Shown piece after piece: positions 45,798 to 55,100 of a stretch of 64,000 bases of DNA. The notes under the pieces are model-generated. The model saw nothing but the letters and a program-made list of their open reading frames with translations, did not search any database and was not told the DNA's origin. Positions within the stretch are counted from its first letter, which is position 1. Each line of letters opens with the position of its first letter. Where the stretch lies: NCBI RefSeq assembly GCF_000266945.1, contig NC_018025.1:3476001-3540000 (forward strand), written 5' to 3'. Source of the DNA: Desulfomonile tiedjei DSM 6799 (lineage in GTDB: Bacteria; Desulfobacterota; Desulfomonilia; Desulfomonilales; Desulfomonilaceae). The position numbers were made by a program, and so were the translations under genes.

Positions 45798-47213
45798 ATG
45801 TTTCATCGAAAGCTCTTTATATTCTGTATGATCCTGTCCTTAGGCACGGTCACAGGTACAGCTATCGGATCACGCGGTCCGGATCGGATTTCCAACATTC
45901 ACATATTTTCCAGACCTGACCCTGCCAGAGAAATGCAGTTGCAGGATATACACGGCAAGTCCGTTGCGCTATCAAGACTCCGAGGAAAAATCGTTATCCT
46001 CAATTTTTGGAAAATTGATTGTCCTCCTTGTTCCATGGAAAAACCGGTTCTCGAACGGATTTATCGAAAATATGCATCTCGTGGCCTCGAAATCGTTGCA
46101 GTGAACCTTTTCGATCATAAGGACGATCTTCGAGCGTATGGGCAAAGGGGCCGCTTCAGCTTTACTCTGGCATACGATCCTGCTCAACAATTCACGACCA
46201 AGAGATTTGCCGTCGGATCCGGGACGCAGACAACGTTTATTGTGAATCAGCATTCACAGGCTATTTATGAAGTGTCCGGAGTGCCGACCACTTATGTAAT
46301 TGACCGAAACGGAAAAGTTGTAGCCAATGCCGTAGGAATGGTGAACTGGGAAGATCCCGAGGAGAGCGCTTTTCTGGAATCATTGTTACAACCGGGAGCC
46401 ACAACTGTTGCCGCTGAATCTGTTCAGTCTCCGGAGCTCCCGGGCAGGCATCTTTCCGGAGATGAAGTCACGTACCCGGAGCGACTTGCGCAAATGGAGT
46501 CGGATAATGCCGACGTGTTCCAGCAAACGCAGTATCGTGATTCGGAACCCTTTCCACCGGTTATGGCCCAACAGGGTCCGGTGCAGAATCCCACGATGCC
46601 ATCCGTTACCGGCATACAGCCGCCCCAATCTCCACCCCCTGTCAGAGTTGCTCCTCCTCAGCAAGATACTGAAAAAGCGCAGGGAACGAAGCGCAGGTTG
46701 AGCACAAAACAGGCAAAAACTCCTGCTCCGGTGCCGTCCGGATCGAGGAAACCCGTGCCTTATCAGCCGGGAACTGCTCAGAATCAGCCTCCGGTGCAGA
46801 CAGGGGTTCAGAGCGGATCGTTACCACCGCTGCCAGCCGCAATACCGTACACACCTCCACGAGGCCAAAGACCTCCAGCCCCTCCCCTTGTCCCGGATGC
46901 TAATGGAACAGTAACGGCACGAATTCCCGGTGGTTCCGGAACTCCGGAATATGGATCTTCTCTGCCTCCCGCTCAGCCATTAGGCGGAAATCCCATAGGG
47001 AACTTCATTCTGGACTCGTTCGGCCATCCCTCCCAGACGTCTCAATCAGCTTCTCCAAGACCTATAGGCGTTGCGCAGCCACCAGCTCAAGAACGTACTC
47101 AGCAGCCTGCCAGTCAGCAGCCTGCTGGAGTTATTCAACAGATAGGACAGGATTTTCAGAACCTTGGCGCAGGCATCAGAGATACGTTTTCACGCATATG
47201 GCCGGGTCGTTGA
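45798..47213 (+). CDS. TlpA/ResA-like thioredoxin-fold protein with Pro/Gln-rich tail
   Basis: 471 residues. Signal peptide about 1-24, then a redoxin domain to about 195 with LRGKIVILNFWKIDCPPC (active site C75-P-P-C78) and VPTTYVIDRNGKVV (cis-Pro region). From about 200 to the end the protein is a Pro/Gln/Ser-rich disordered tail, unusual for TlpA proteins of 150-180 residues. It is probably a periplasmic thiol reductase with a cell-wall or surface anchor. The central insertion before VPTT holds an extra QTTFIVNQHSQ segment. Confidence 0.82.
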   Translation: MFHRKLFIFCMILSLGTVTGTAIGSRGPDRISNIHIFSRPDPAREMQLQDIHGKSVALSRLRGKIVILNFWKIDCPPCSMEKPVLERIYRKYASRGLEIVAVNLFDHKDDLRAYGQRGRFSFTLAYDPAQQFTTKRFAVGSGTQTTFIVNQHSQAIYEVSGVPTTYVIDRNGKVVANAVGMVNWEDPEESAFLESLLQPGATTVAAESVQSPELPGRHLSGDEVTYPERLAQMESDNADVFQQTQYRDSEPFPPVMAQQGPVQNPTMPSVTGIQPPQSPPPVRVAPPQQDTEKAQGTKRRLSTKQAKTPAPVPSGSRKPVPYQPGTAQNQPPVQTGVQSGSLPPLPAAIPYTPPRGQRPPAPPLVPDANGTVTARIPGGSGTPEYGSSLPPAQPLGGNPIGNFILDSFGHPSQTSQSASPRPIGVAQPPAQERTQQPASQQPAGVIQQIGQDFQNLGAGIRDTFSRIWPGR

Positions 47214-47249
47214 TTCTGCAATTGCTGTACTGAAAAAAGTAGGCTGACA

Positions 47250-47512
47250 AATGTGTCTACCCTCATTTGGGCGGACACGCAGGTCCGTCCCCTACAGTTA
47301 GGCCGGAAAGCTGATGAGAAAATCGTGCCACGATTCACCATCCGAGTAGGGGCAGGTCTCGTGCCTGCCCTCCCGCGAATGACCGGCACGGAAGCCGGTC
47401 ACTACCGGGCACCCACGAGGGGCGCCCCTACAATCAGGATGTCAGGATCGACAAGAATTCGTGTCACGATCTGGATGAATTTCGACTTTTGAGACAGTTT
47501 CTCTGTGCCGGT
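47250..47512. mobile_element. Family B MITE-like element B2 (composite)
   Basis: The left part is a truncated copy (GTAGGCTGAC to CGTGCCACGATT). A full interior follows, with GAGTAGGGGCAGG, CCGGCACGGAAGCCGG and GGGGCGCCCCTAC, and the right end TTTTGAGACAGTTTC. It lies next to the right half of a family A repeat. Confidence 0.65.
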
Positions 47513-47610
47513 ACATTTTTAACATGATCCATGATATCAGTATGACGCTACCGATACCCTGTATCGGAGCGTGGGACAAACCTCAGAATTCTCGGCAATC
47601 GCTCCAAAAA
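47513..47610 (+). repeat. Right half of a family A repeat (A8)
   Basis: TGTGCCGGTACATTTTTAAC, a spacer, a decayed right hairpin (TACCGATACCCTGTATCGG) and the end CAGAATTCTCGGCAATCGC. The left half is missing where element B2 sits. Confidence 0.55.
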
Positions 47611-47623
47611 AAGTGCAATTCAT

Positions 47624-48172
47624 CTAAATCAGCTCCAATTGAGTAGAGCTATCAAGCGTCACAATCACGCTCTGATTGAACATTTGCACTGACAGAGCAA
47701 ACTGTCGCTCAGTTCGCCCTCTCTTGATCACCCCTTCAATCCCCTCGAGAGGACCTGATAAAATACGGACCCTCTTCCCGGGAACCAACCCCGGTTTCAC
47801 AATGAGTTCCTCTCCTGAGGCTATTGCCTTGGCCACAGCATCCAGTTCTCCCACAAAGGCCGACTGATCTTCCACTTTGATAATTCTTACGAATTTTTGC
47901 GTATCGTACAGCAATACGTGTTTTTCTCGATCCAGAGCGAAACAGATGTAACCGCTGAACAGCGGGACCTCTACTTCTCTGATGCGTTTCAGGCCGCCAA
48001 CTCTTGTCCTGCGTTTGTAGAGAGGGAGATAATAACTAATGTTTCTGCTCAGAAAATACGATGCGATTTTTTTCTCACAATTCGGTTTGATGTGCATCAC
48101 CCACCAGGAGCCAAGATCTTCATCAAGGGGTCTCTCCTCCGGGTAACGTGACAGCAGAACGTCTCGAGTCAT
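47624..48172 (-). CDS. NusG-family transcription antiterminator paralogue
   Basis: 182 residues from ATG 48172 (GGGG about 6 bases before); a TTG-started longer frame is less likely. The N-terminal NGN domain (WWVMHIKPNCEKKIASYFL) and a C-terminal KOW domain (GKRVRILSGPLEGIEGVIKRG) are complete. The divergence from housekeeping NusG and the RfaH/UpxY-like look point to a specialised factor for long operons. It is downstream of the giant surface protein gene, not at the head of a polysaccharide cluster. Confidence 0.88.
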   Translation of the reverse strand: MTRDVLLSRYPEERPLDEDLGSWWVMHIKPNCEKKIASYFLSRNISYYLPLYKRRTRVGGLKRIREVEVPLFSGYICFALDREKHVLLYDTQKFVRIIKVEDQSAFVGELDAVAKAIASGEELIVKPGLVPGKRVRILSGPLEGIEGVIKRGRTERQFALSVQMFNQSVIVTLDSSTQLELI

Positions 48173-48338
48173 GCCATTCCCCGATTCGTCGACAATTTTC
48201 GTTACATTCAATTTCGTACATAGACTAACAACATGGAAAGCTCGCTGTCAATGTACTGAAAGACGGCCGGCTTTGCACCGACTCCTCCTTTCAGTCTTCG
48301 ATAGTTTCCAATATTGTATCGATCAGTGAGTTCAGTCC

Positions 48339-48429
48339 GGAAAAAATTCGAGGGGAGACGGGAAGGTCGCTCCCCTCGTATGATGAGAAATGGGGGACTG
48401 GAAGGTCACCGGTGCCCATCAGCACCGGT
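48339..48429 (-). terminator. Rho-independent terminator after the surface-protein gene
   Basis: On the minus strand, CGAGGGGAGCGACC pairs across TTCCC with GTCTCCCCTCG (48349-48378) and is followed by AATTTTTTCC. A second hairpin, ACCGGTGC/GCACCGGT, lies just before it at 48408-48429. Confidence 0.8.
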
Positions 48430-48443
48430 CGGGGGTTGCTGGT

Positions 48444-51400
48444 TTAAACAGCGGGGTCATATTTCCAAAGCTCATATCCGTGTCCTGCCCCTGTGCTACC
48501 ATCGGTAGCCAAGAAGTAGAGATCGCCATTATATGCATAGAAATTCGGGGCAAGGCTGAGGCCATTGTTCGGATTGGCTCCCGGCCAAATATCCTGGAGC
48601 AGGGAAGCGGTTCCGGTTGTGTCATCGTATTTCCAAAGCTCATATCCTTGAGCCGCTGAATAGCCCTGGAAATAAAGATCGTTGTTGAAGGCATAGAGGT
48701 ACTTCACTGCACCCGACGCAGTCCCAGCCCAGGCAAGAGATGAGAATGTTTCGTCAGGTGTCATCATCCAAATTTTCACGCCAGTACCATCATTACCCGC
48801 AAAATACAGGTTGCCGTTGAGTACTGTAAGATAACTCGTATCACCGTTGCCTCCCACCCAGAGATCCTTCGCAAGACTTACTGTGCCATTGATGTCTACT
48901 TTCCAGAGCTCCGAGTTGGCTGGAGATATGATACTGGAAGCGCTATTGGCCCTAAAATAAAGCGAATCATTGAATACAGTCAAAAACATAGGAGAGCTAC
49001 TCGCGGTTCCGGCAGCGATATTTGAGATTCTGGTGCCTGTTCCGACAATCTGACCCGGATCCGCATGATATCGCCAGAGCTCATTTCCATTATTGCTGGC
49101 AGTATCATAAGCAGCAAAGTACAGATCGCCGTTAAACACAGTCAGGTTTGAGGGATAACCGCTACTCGAACCGACCCAACAGTCGGCAGCGAGTTGTGCC
49201 GTGCCGATTCCGCTGACCGGGTCAATGTGATACACCCAGAGTTCAGTGTTAGGGTTAGGAAAAGCCGCGGTATTCGCAGCGAAATACAGATCGTTATTGT
49301 ACACTACAAGGGAAGACGGATAACTGCTGCCGGTGCCACCATAGATGTCCGTGCACCTGGTGAATGCGCCGCTAGCGCCGTCCATCTTCCAAAGCTCGGT
49401 GCCGTACGTGGCGTCGTTTCCAGCAAAGTACAAGTCACCGTCAAATATGACTAGCCCACCCCCGGCTGTGGGACTCCCTGGGACAACGGACGCCAGACCG
49501 ATGGCCGGGTCAATTTTAAAGAGGTGACCGCCAGTGGCATCTGATGCGGTAAAGTAGAGTTCACCCTGAAATTCAAGGAAATTGCCCGGATTGCTGGCAG
49601 CGGTTCCCGGGTTAATATCCTGGAGGAGTGCGGCGCCTGACACTGAGATGCTGAAGGTTCCGTCTACCGGGCTATTACCCTGAGCATCAATTATGTGAGT
49701 GGTGACGGTAACATAACCTGCTGTGCTTGGTGTGAAGACCAAGGCATTCAGAGCGCCTTGCACATTCGCCACTGTATCTGTCATGGTCCAGGTGCCGGCT
49801 GCAAAGGCTCCCCCAAGACTGGATGCCAGTGTACCCGAGCTCACCTGAACATTCACCGTCACGTTTTCCAGGTCAGCGTCTGTTATGATGATGCCAGTGA
49901 ACGCAAGAGTCTCGGTGGGACTCCCTAAACTGTAGCTGGAGAGAAATCCCGTCAGGCTCGGGATGTCGTTCACTACGATCTGGAATGCCCCGTCTACGGG
50001 ACTATTTCCGGAAGCATCCACGATGTGAGTCGTCGCATTCACGGTTCCACCAGGGCCCACTTGACTGTACGTCAAATTGTCCAAGACGGTTTGCACGTTT
50101 GCCACGGTATCGGTAATGCTCCAGGTACCGGCGGCGAACGTGCCTGCCGTCGACGCCAAGGTGCCGCTATCGACGAAGATGCTCACCGTCACCCATGGGC
50201 TATCCATGTCGCTGACTACAAGATTCTGAATCAAGCTGAATTGCAGGATATCAGTTGGATGGTTGAGATTATACGTATCGGCAAAGCCTGTCAGACTCGG
50301 GACGTCAGCTACATCGATCTGGATTGACTGAGTGCTGATGAGTTGCCCGCCCGTGCCGGTGTTTCCGAGATCGTTGATGGTGACATCGAGGTTGTCTGTA
50401 CCTGCAAAGGCCGGATCACCGGTATACGTCAGATTGGCGAGTGCAGCGTTTATTGCGTCCTGGCTACCGGTGAACACCATAGTTGTATCGTGATTTCCCG
50501 TGCCGGTTGTAAACGTCAATCCCGTGACACTGCCAAAAGTGAGTGTGCCATGAGCGACTGAAAGAGTCGCCTCAACATCGTTCAAACCGGCATCAATATC
50601 GAGTACTGCAATACCGGAAATGAGCGTGTCAGTATTTTCGGTTGCTGTCTGAGTTCCGGAAACTCCGATTTGAGGAGCATCATTCTCCCCTGCCACCAAA
50701 TGGTTCTGAACGTACGTATACAATCCATTTCCATAAGTGTAAGTCGTTGTATCCCAGGTGTTGTACTGAAGGATTCCATTCGGGTCGGTAAACGATGTTT
50801 GGTACGGTTCCCACGTTTGACTCTCTACCCAGTCAAACCATGTCCATGTGGTGGTAGCGTGGTCTTGCTGCAAATAAAAATGAGTGCCTCCGCTGGGATC
50901 GTAGAAACTTGCATTCAAGTCGTTGTACACCTGACCGCCCAGACCATCGGCGAACCATGTCTGGTAAAGTTCCCAGACATTGTCAGTTACGGCATCAAAC
51001 CACCACATCTGGCCGCCATTGTGATCCTGGTACATGTTATGAAGATCGTCAGTGTAGTAGAAACTTCCATTCCAGTCGTTATAGACCCATGCCCATTCTG
51101 TGTTGACCTGATCGGCAAACCATGTGAATGCCGGCTCCCAAATCTGATCCGTCACATCATCCCACCAGAACCAGGCGCCTGTGGAGATTTCGTTGGCCCA
51201 ATACTGATGGTCGCCATGATACCAGTAGGAAAAATCCCCTGAATTGAGCACCCACCAGCCAGTGTTCTCGTTCCAATACCACCCGGTTGCTTCTTCCCAC
51301 CACCAGCCGCTGCCGTTGTCTTCATACCACCAACCATTTCCGGTGGAGATCCAGCCGAGGCTATCAACCTGACCTCCGTCGGCTTGTTGAGCAACGACAT

Positions 51401-51509
51401 CCTGAGTGTCGGCGACTGCACCGTCGAGTACAATCCTCTCCTCAAGTTGCTCCAGTACCAGCTCGCGATTGGGAACTCCCAAATCTGTACAGACGTATCG
51501 CGTACCCAT
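48444..51509 (-). CDS. Large surface protein: LEPR-type head, Trp-rich repeats, cadherin/VCBS-like units, ELWxxDGT-type repeats
   Basis: 1021 residues from ATG 51509 (GGAGG 8 bases before). Residues 22-30 LEERIVLDG match the LEPR-XLL motif at the start of large exported proteins. Residues about 48-255 contain about 29 Trp in repeats such as TWFADQ-YNDWNGSFYY. Three VCBS/cadherin-like units of about 100 residues follow (STLTYTGDP-, NLTYSQVGPGG-type turns). From about 640 to the end, tandem units of GDLYFAGNDGT-ELWKYD form a predicted beta-propeller like the ELWxxDGT repeats. It is probably an adhesin or matrix protein. No classical signal peptide is seen. Confidence 0.78.
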   Translation of the reverse strand: MGTRYVCTDLGVPNRELVLEQLEERIVLDGAVADTQDVVAQQADGGQVDSLGWISTGNGWWYEDNGSGWWWEEATGWYWNENTGWWVLNSGDFSYWYHGDHQYWANEISTGAWFWWDDVTDQIWEPAFTWFADQVNTEWAWVYNDWNGSFYYTDDLHNMYQDHNGGQMWWFDAVTDNVWELYQTWFADGLGGQVYNDLNASFYDPSGGTHFYLQQDHATTTWTWFDWVESQTWEPYQTSFTDPNGILQYNTWDTTTYTYGNGLYTYVQNHLVAGENDAPQIGVSGTQTATENTDTLISGIAVLDIDAGLNDVEATLSVAHGTLTFGSVTGLTFTTGTGNHDTTMVFTGSQDAINAALANLTYTGDPAFAGTDNLDVTINDLGNTGTGGQLISTQSIQIDVADVPSLTGFADTYNLNHPTDILQFSLIQNLVVSDMDSPWVTVSIFVDSGTLASTAGTFAAGTWSITDTVANVQTVLDNLTYSQVGPGGTVNATTHIVDASGNSPVDGAFQIVVNDIPSLTGFLSSYSLGSPTETLAFTGIIITDADLENVTVNVQVSSGTLASSLGGAFAAGTWTMTDTVANVQGALNALVFTPSTAGYVTVTTHIIDAQGNSPVDGTFSISVSGAALLQDINPGTAASNPGNFLEFQGELYFTASDATGGHLFKIDPAIGLASVVPGSPTAGGGLVIFDGDLYFAGNDATYGTELWKMDGASGAFTRCTDIYGGTGSSYPSSLVVYNNDLYFAANTAAFPNPNTELWVYHIDPVSGIGTAQLAADCWVGSSSGYPSNLTVFNGDLYFAAYDTASNNGNELWRYHADPGQIVGTGTRISNIAAGTASSSPMFLTVFNDSLYFRANSASSIISPANSELWKVDINGTVSLAKDLWVGGNGDTSYLTVLNGNLYFAGNDGTGVKIWMMTPDETFSSLAWAGTASGAVKYLYAFNNDLYFQGYSAAQGYELWKYDDTTGTASLLQDIWPGANPNNGLSLAPNFYAYNGDLYFLATDGSTGAGHGYELWKYDPAV

Positions 51510-51524
51510 CTTTGCTGCCTCCAA

Positions 51525-52195
51525 AAACTGTGATTTATGGTCTGGTAGATTCCGCTATTTGTAGTTAGTTATTAAATAATCCAATACATATTGTTGTTTA
51601 ATATTATAGCAACCTGAAATATCAGGATAATATTTGGGTTAATGACAGCCTCTCCTGAAGGGGACATCGCAAACATTGTCCAACACAGCGTGATAAAATT
51701 GCAGGTCCATATCCGCTCACAACCAAAGATTCAATCGACAGAATCTACACAAGAGGCTGCTTCTAAAGTTTGCAGGACCAGCCGTTTGCCCATTCTTTTG
51801 GTCGAGAATTGACCCTTCCAACATCGGATCGATGTCGTTAGCAAGAAAAGGGCCAACCCATTCATACTCTTCCAACACGGCGCTATCACAACCTAATTTA
51901 GTTTTTTGCCGACAAGTCGAATCATGATGAATTCAATCAGCTATCTGTCGATCTCTCGGACACTCCAGGTAAATTACTTTTATATTGAGATGTTACCGCG
52001 TGTCGTAATATCGGACAGACCACAACAAAAGTGCATAATCTACCCGTTCAACCAGTTTCGACAGAGATATACCCCTGCCTTGCGCGCCAAAAGACACAGT
52101 AAAATCCTTCGTCCCACCTTTTTCATTTTGACTTCATCACAGAAGCTGTCATAAGTAAGACTTAGTCGAAATAAGTCCGCTTCGGTAGGGTTATA
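51525..52195. other. Divergent intergenic region, nothing recognised
   Basis: About 670 AT-rich bases upstream of both the surface-protein gene and the sigma-54 activator. No repeat family member, RNA or supportable small gene is seen. Confidence 0.4.
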
Positions 52196-55100
52196 GTGAC
52201 TCTCGAACATTATCCAAGACACATGGACATGGGTGAAGAGGAGCAGCAAAGATCTTTATGGTTAAATGCCGTCTTTGCTGTCTCACTCTTCGTGGCTCTA
52301 TACCTGACGAGCGTTTACAATTATCTCCTGTTCCACAGTCTAGCCGAACTATTTAGTATCGTGGTCGCTTTCGGCATTTTCGTCGTAGCGTGGAACTCCC
52401 GTACATTCATCAACAACAATTATCTACTTTTCCTCGGCATTGCATACCTTTTCGTCGGCGGCCTGGATTTGCTCCACATGCTTGACTACAAGGGAATGGA
52501 CCTTTTCACAACAAATGACGCGGAATCGCCGACCCAACTCTGGATAGCCGCCAGATACCTCCAGAGCATCTGTCTTCTCTCGGCTCCGATGCTTTTCGGC
52601 CGCAGACTGCGAATTGACACGACCATAGGACTGTTTACTCTCGTTTTCGCTCTATTGCTTGCCTCTATCTACACCTGGGAGGTTTTCCCGACATGCTGGG
52701 AACAGGGTATCGGTCTTACCGTTTTCAAAAAAGCCAGCGAATACATCATCTGTTTCATATTGCTCGGTGCCATAGCAGCTCTTTACACGCAGCGGAGCCA
52801 ATTCGATAGTGGCGTATTTCGGTTGATCGTGTCCTCTATTGCCGTTACCATTATTTCGGAATTCACCTTTACCCTCTATACGAGCGTTGAGGGGCTCACC
52901 AATCTCCTTGGCCACTGTTTCAAAATAATGGCTTTTTACTTGATGTACCGGGCCATTGTTGAGACTGGTTTCAGAAAACCTTATGAGCTTTTGTTTCTTG
53001 AGATTAAACGGGAACAAGAAGCATTGAGACGGAGTGCTCGACGATATCGTTCCCTGTACAGCAAGACCCCGGCAATGCTGCACTCCATAGATCATAATGC
53101 CCGCATTGTGAGTGTGAGCGATTACTGGCTCGAAAAGCTCGGGTACACAACGAGCGAGGTTCTCGGCAAGAGTGCCGCAGACTTTTTATCCGAGGAATCC
53201 CGTCGAGAGGCATTGGAAGTCCACCTGCCCAATTTCTTTGAGCAAGGCTTACTCAAAGATATTCCTTACCAGTATGTGAAGAAGAACGGCCAACTCATCG
53301 ATGTGCTTTTCTCAGCAATCAAGGTCGATGACTTTGGTGAAAATCCCGAGCGATCTCTAGCCGTCGCAGTGGACGTGACGGAACGAAACAAAGCTGTGGC
53401 GGCTCTCGCAAAAGCCCATGCAGAGTTGGAGATGAGAGTCGAGGCTCGTACGTCGGATTTGAAAAAGGCCAATGACATGCTCCTCGAGGAAATCGCCGAG
53501 CGCCAACGCACTGAAGAAAACCTGATTCGTCTCTCTCGCAGGCTCGAAGCGTTGCGCCAATTCGATCAAGTCCTGGCCCGCACTAAAGACGAGACCGTTC
53601 TTCTTGATGAAGCTTGTAGAATCATTGTGGAGACAGGCCAATATTCCATGGCGTGGATCGCATTCATGAAACATGATGCCCCCAGCACAATCAACTTGGC
53701 AGCACATGCCGGTTTGCACGAGAAGAGCGTTCCCGATTTCGGTGAACTCCTGCATGGTACGGATGCAACTCACGATCCTGTCATCAATGCAATGCGCTCA
53801 GGCACCACACTTATCTTGAAGGATATCGGCAATGACGCGTCCCTCAAGCATTGGAGTGGATCCATCCTGGAGGAAGACTTTCTGTCGCTGATTATTCTTC
53901 CGCTCACGATCGAGCACCGGACTATAGGCGGATTAGCAATCTACTCAAGCCATCCCGATGCTTATAGCAATGAGGAAGTGGATCATTTATGTCACTTGGC
54001 AGGAGACCTAGTATTCGGCCTGACGTCGATACGAGCTCGAATGCTCCACGAGATCGCGGAACGGGAGTTAATTGCCAGTGAAGCACGATATCGTGCTGTT
54101 GTGGAAGACCAGACGGAGTTAATCTGCCGTTACGCTCCGAATTACGTTATTACTTTTGTAAATGAGTCCTTTTGCAGACAATTTTCGAAAGATCGCCAGG
54201 ACCTGATCGGGACAAAAGTGTTTGAACTCGTTGCAGAGATTGACCGGGATCAACTCAGGAGTCATCTGGAATCTTTAAACATTGACTCTCTTATCCGTAC
54301 TCAGGAGCATCGAGTCATGTTGCCGGACGGAGAGATCCGCTGGCACCGGTGGACCAACCGGGCGATACTGGATGAAGAAGGAACTGTTGTCGAGTATCAG
54401 TCAGTAGGATTTGATATTACCGATCGAAAGCTGGCGGAAGAAGGATTGGCTCAGCGAACGCGCGAACTCGGAGAGAAGGTGAGACAACTGAATTGTCTCT
54501 ACGGCTTGACCAAGCTTCTTGAGACTCCCGGGATTTCCGAGGAAATCTTTTTTCAAGTGATTGTCCAGATGATTCCAACAGCCTTAAGGGACCCGCAAAA
54601 TAGCTGGGCTCGCGTCGTTCTCAACGGTCGTGAATTCCAGAGTCACCACTTCGGAACAGACGGTCACAGGCTTGCCAGAGACATCCTGGTCTCCGGTGCC
54701 AAGGCCGGTTCTCTGGAACTTTATTGTATTTCAGATGAAAACCAGAACGATGGGGAAAGGTTCCTTGCGGGGGAGCATGTACTCGCCGACGAGCTGGCAC
54801 ATAGGCTGGGCCGGATTCTGGAACGTTCCGAGGCTGAGGAAGCTCTCAGAGCGAGTGAGGAGCGCTTTAGAACCATATTCGAAGGCGCTGTAGATTTTGT
54901 ATTCTGTAAAGATGCCAGTCTGAGGTACACGCATGTGAACCCTGCCGTGGAACGATTGTTCGGAATCCCGGCTTCAGAATTTATCGGAAAGAAAATCGAG
55001 GATATCTTTGAGCCTCAGGACGCGGCTCACATTCAGGATGCGGATGCTCGAGTTCTTCAGGGGGAATCGGTTGAGGGAGAATACGCCATTAAAGTGAACG

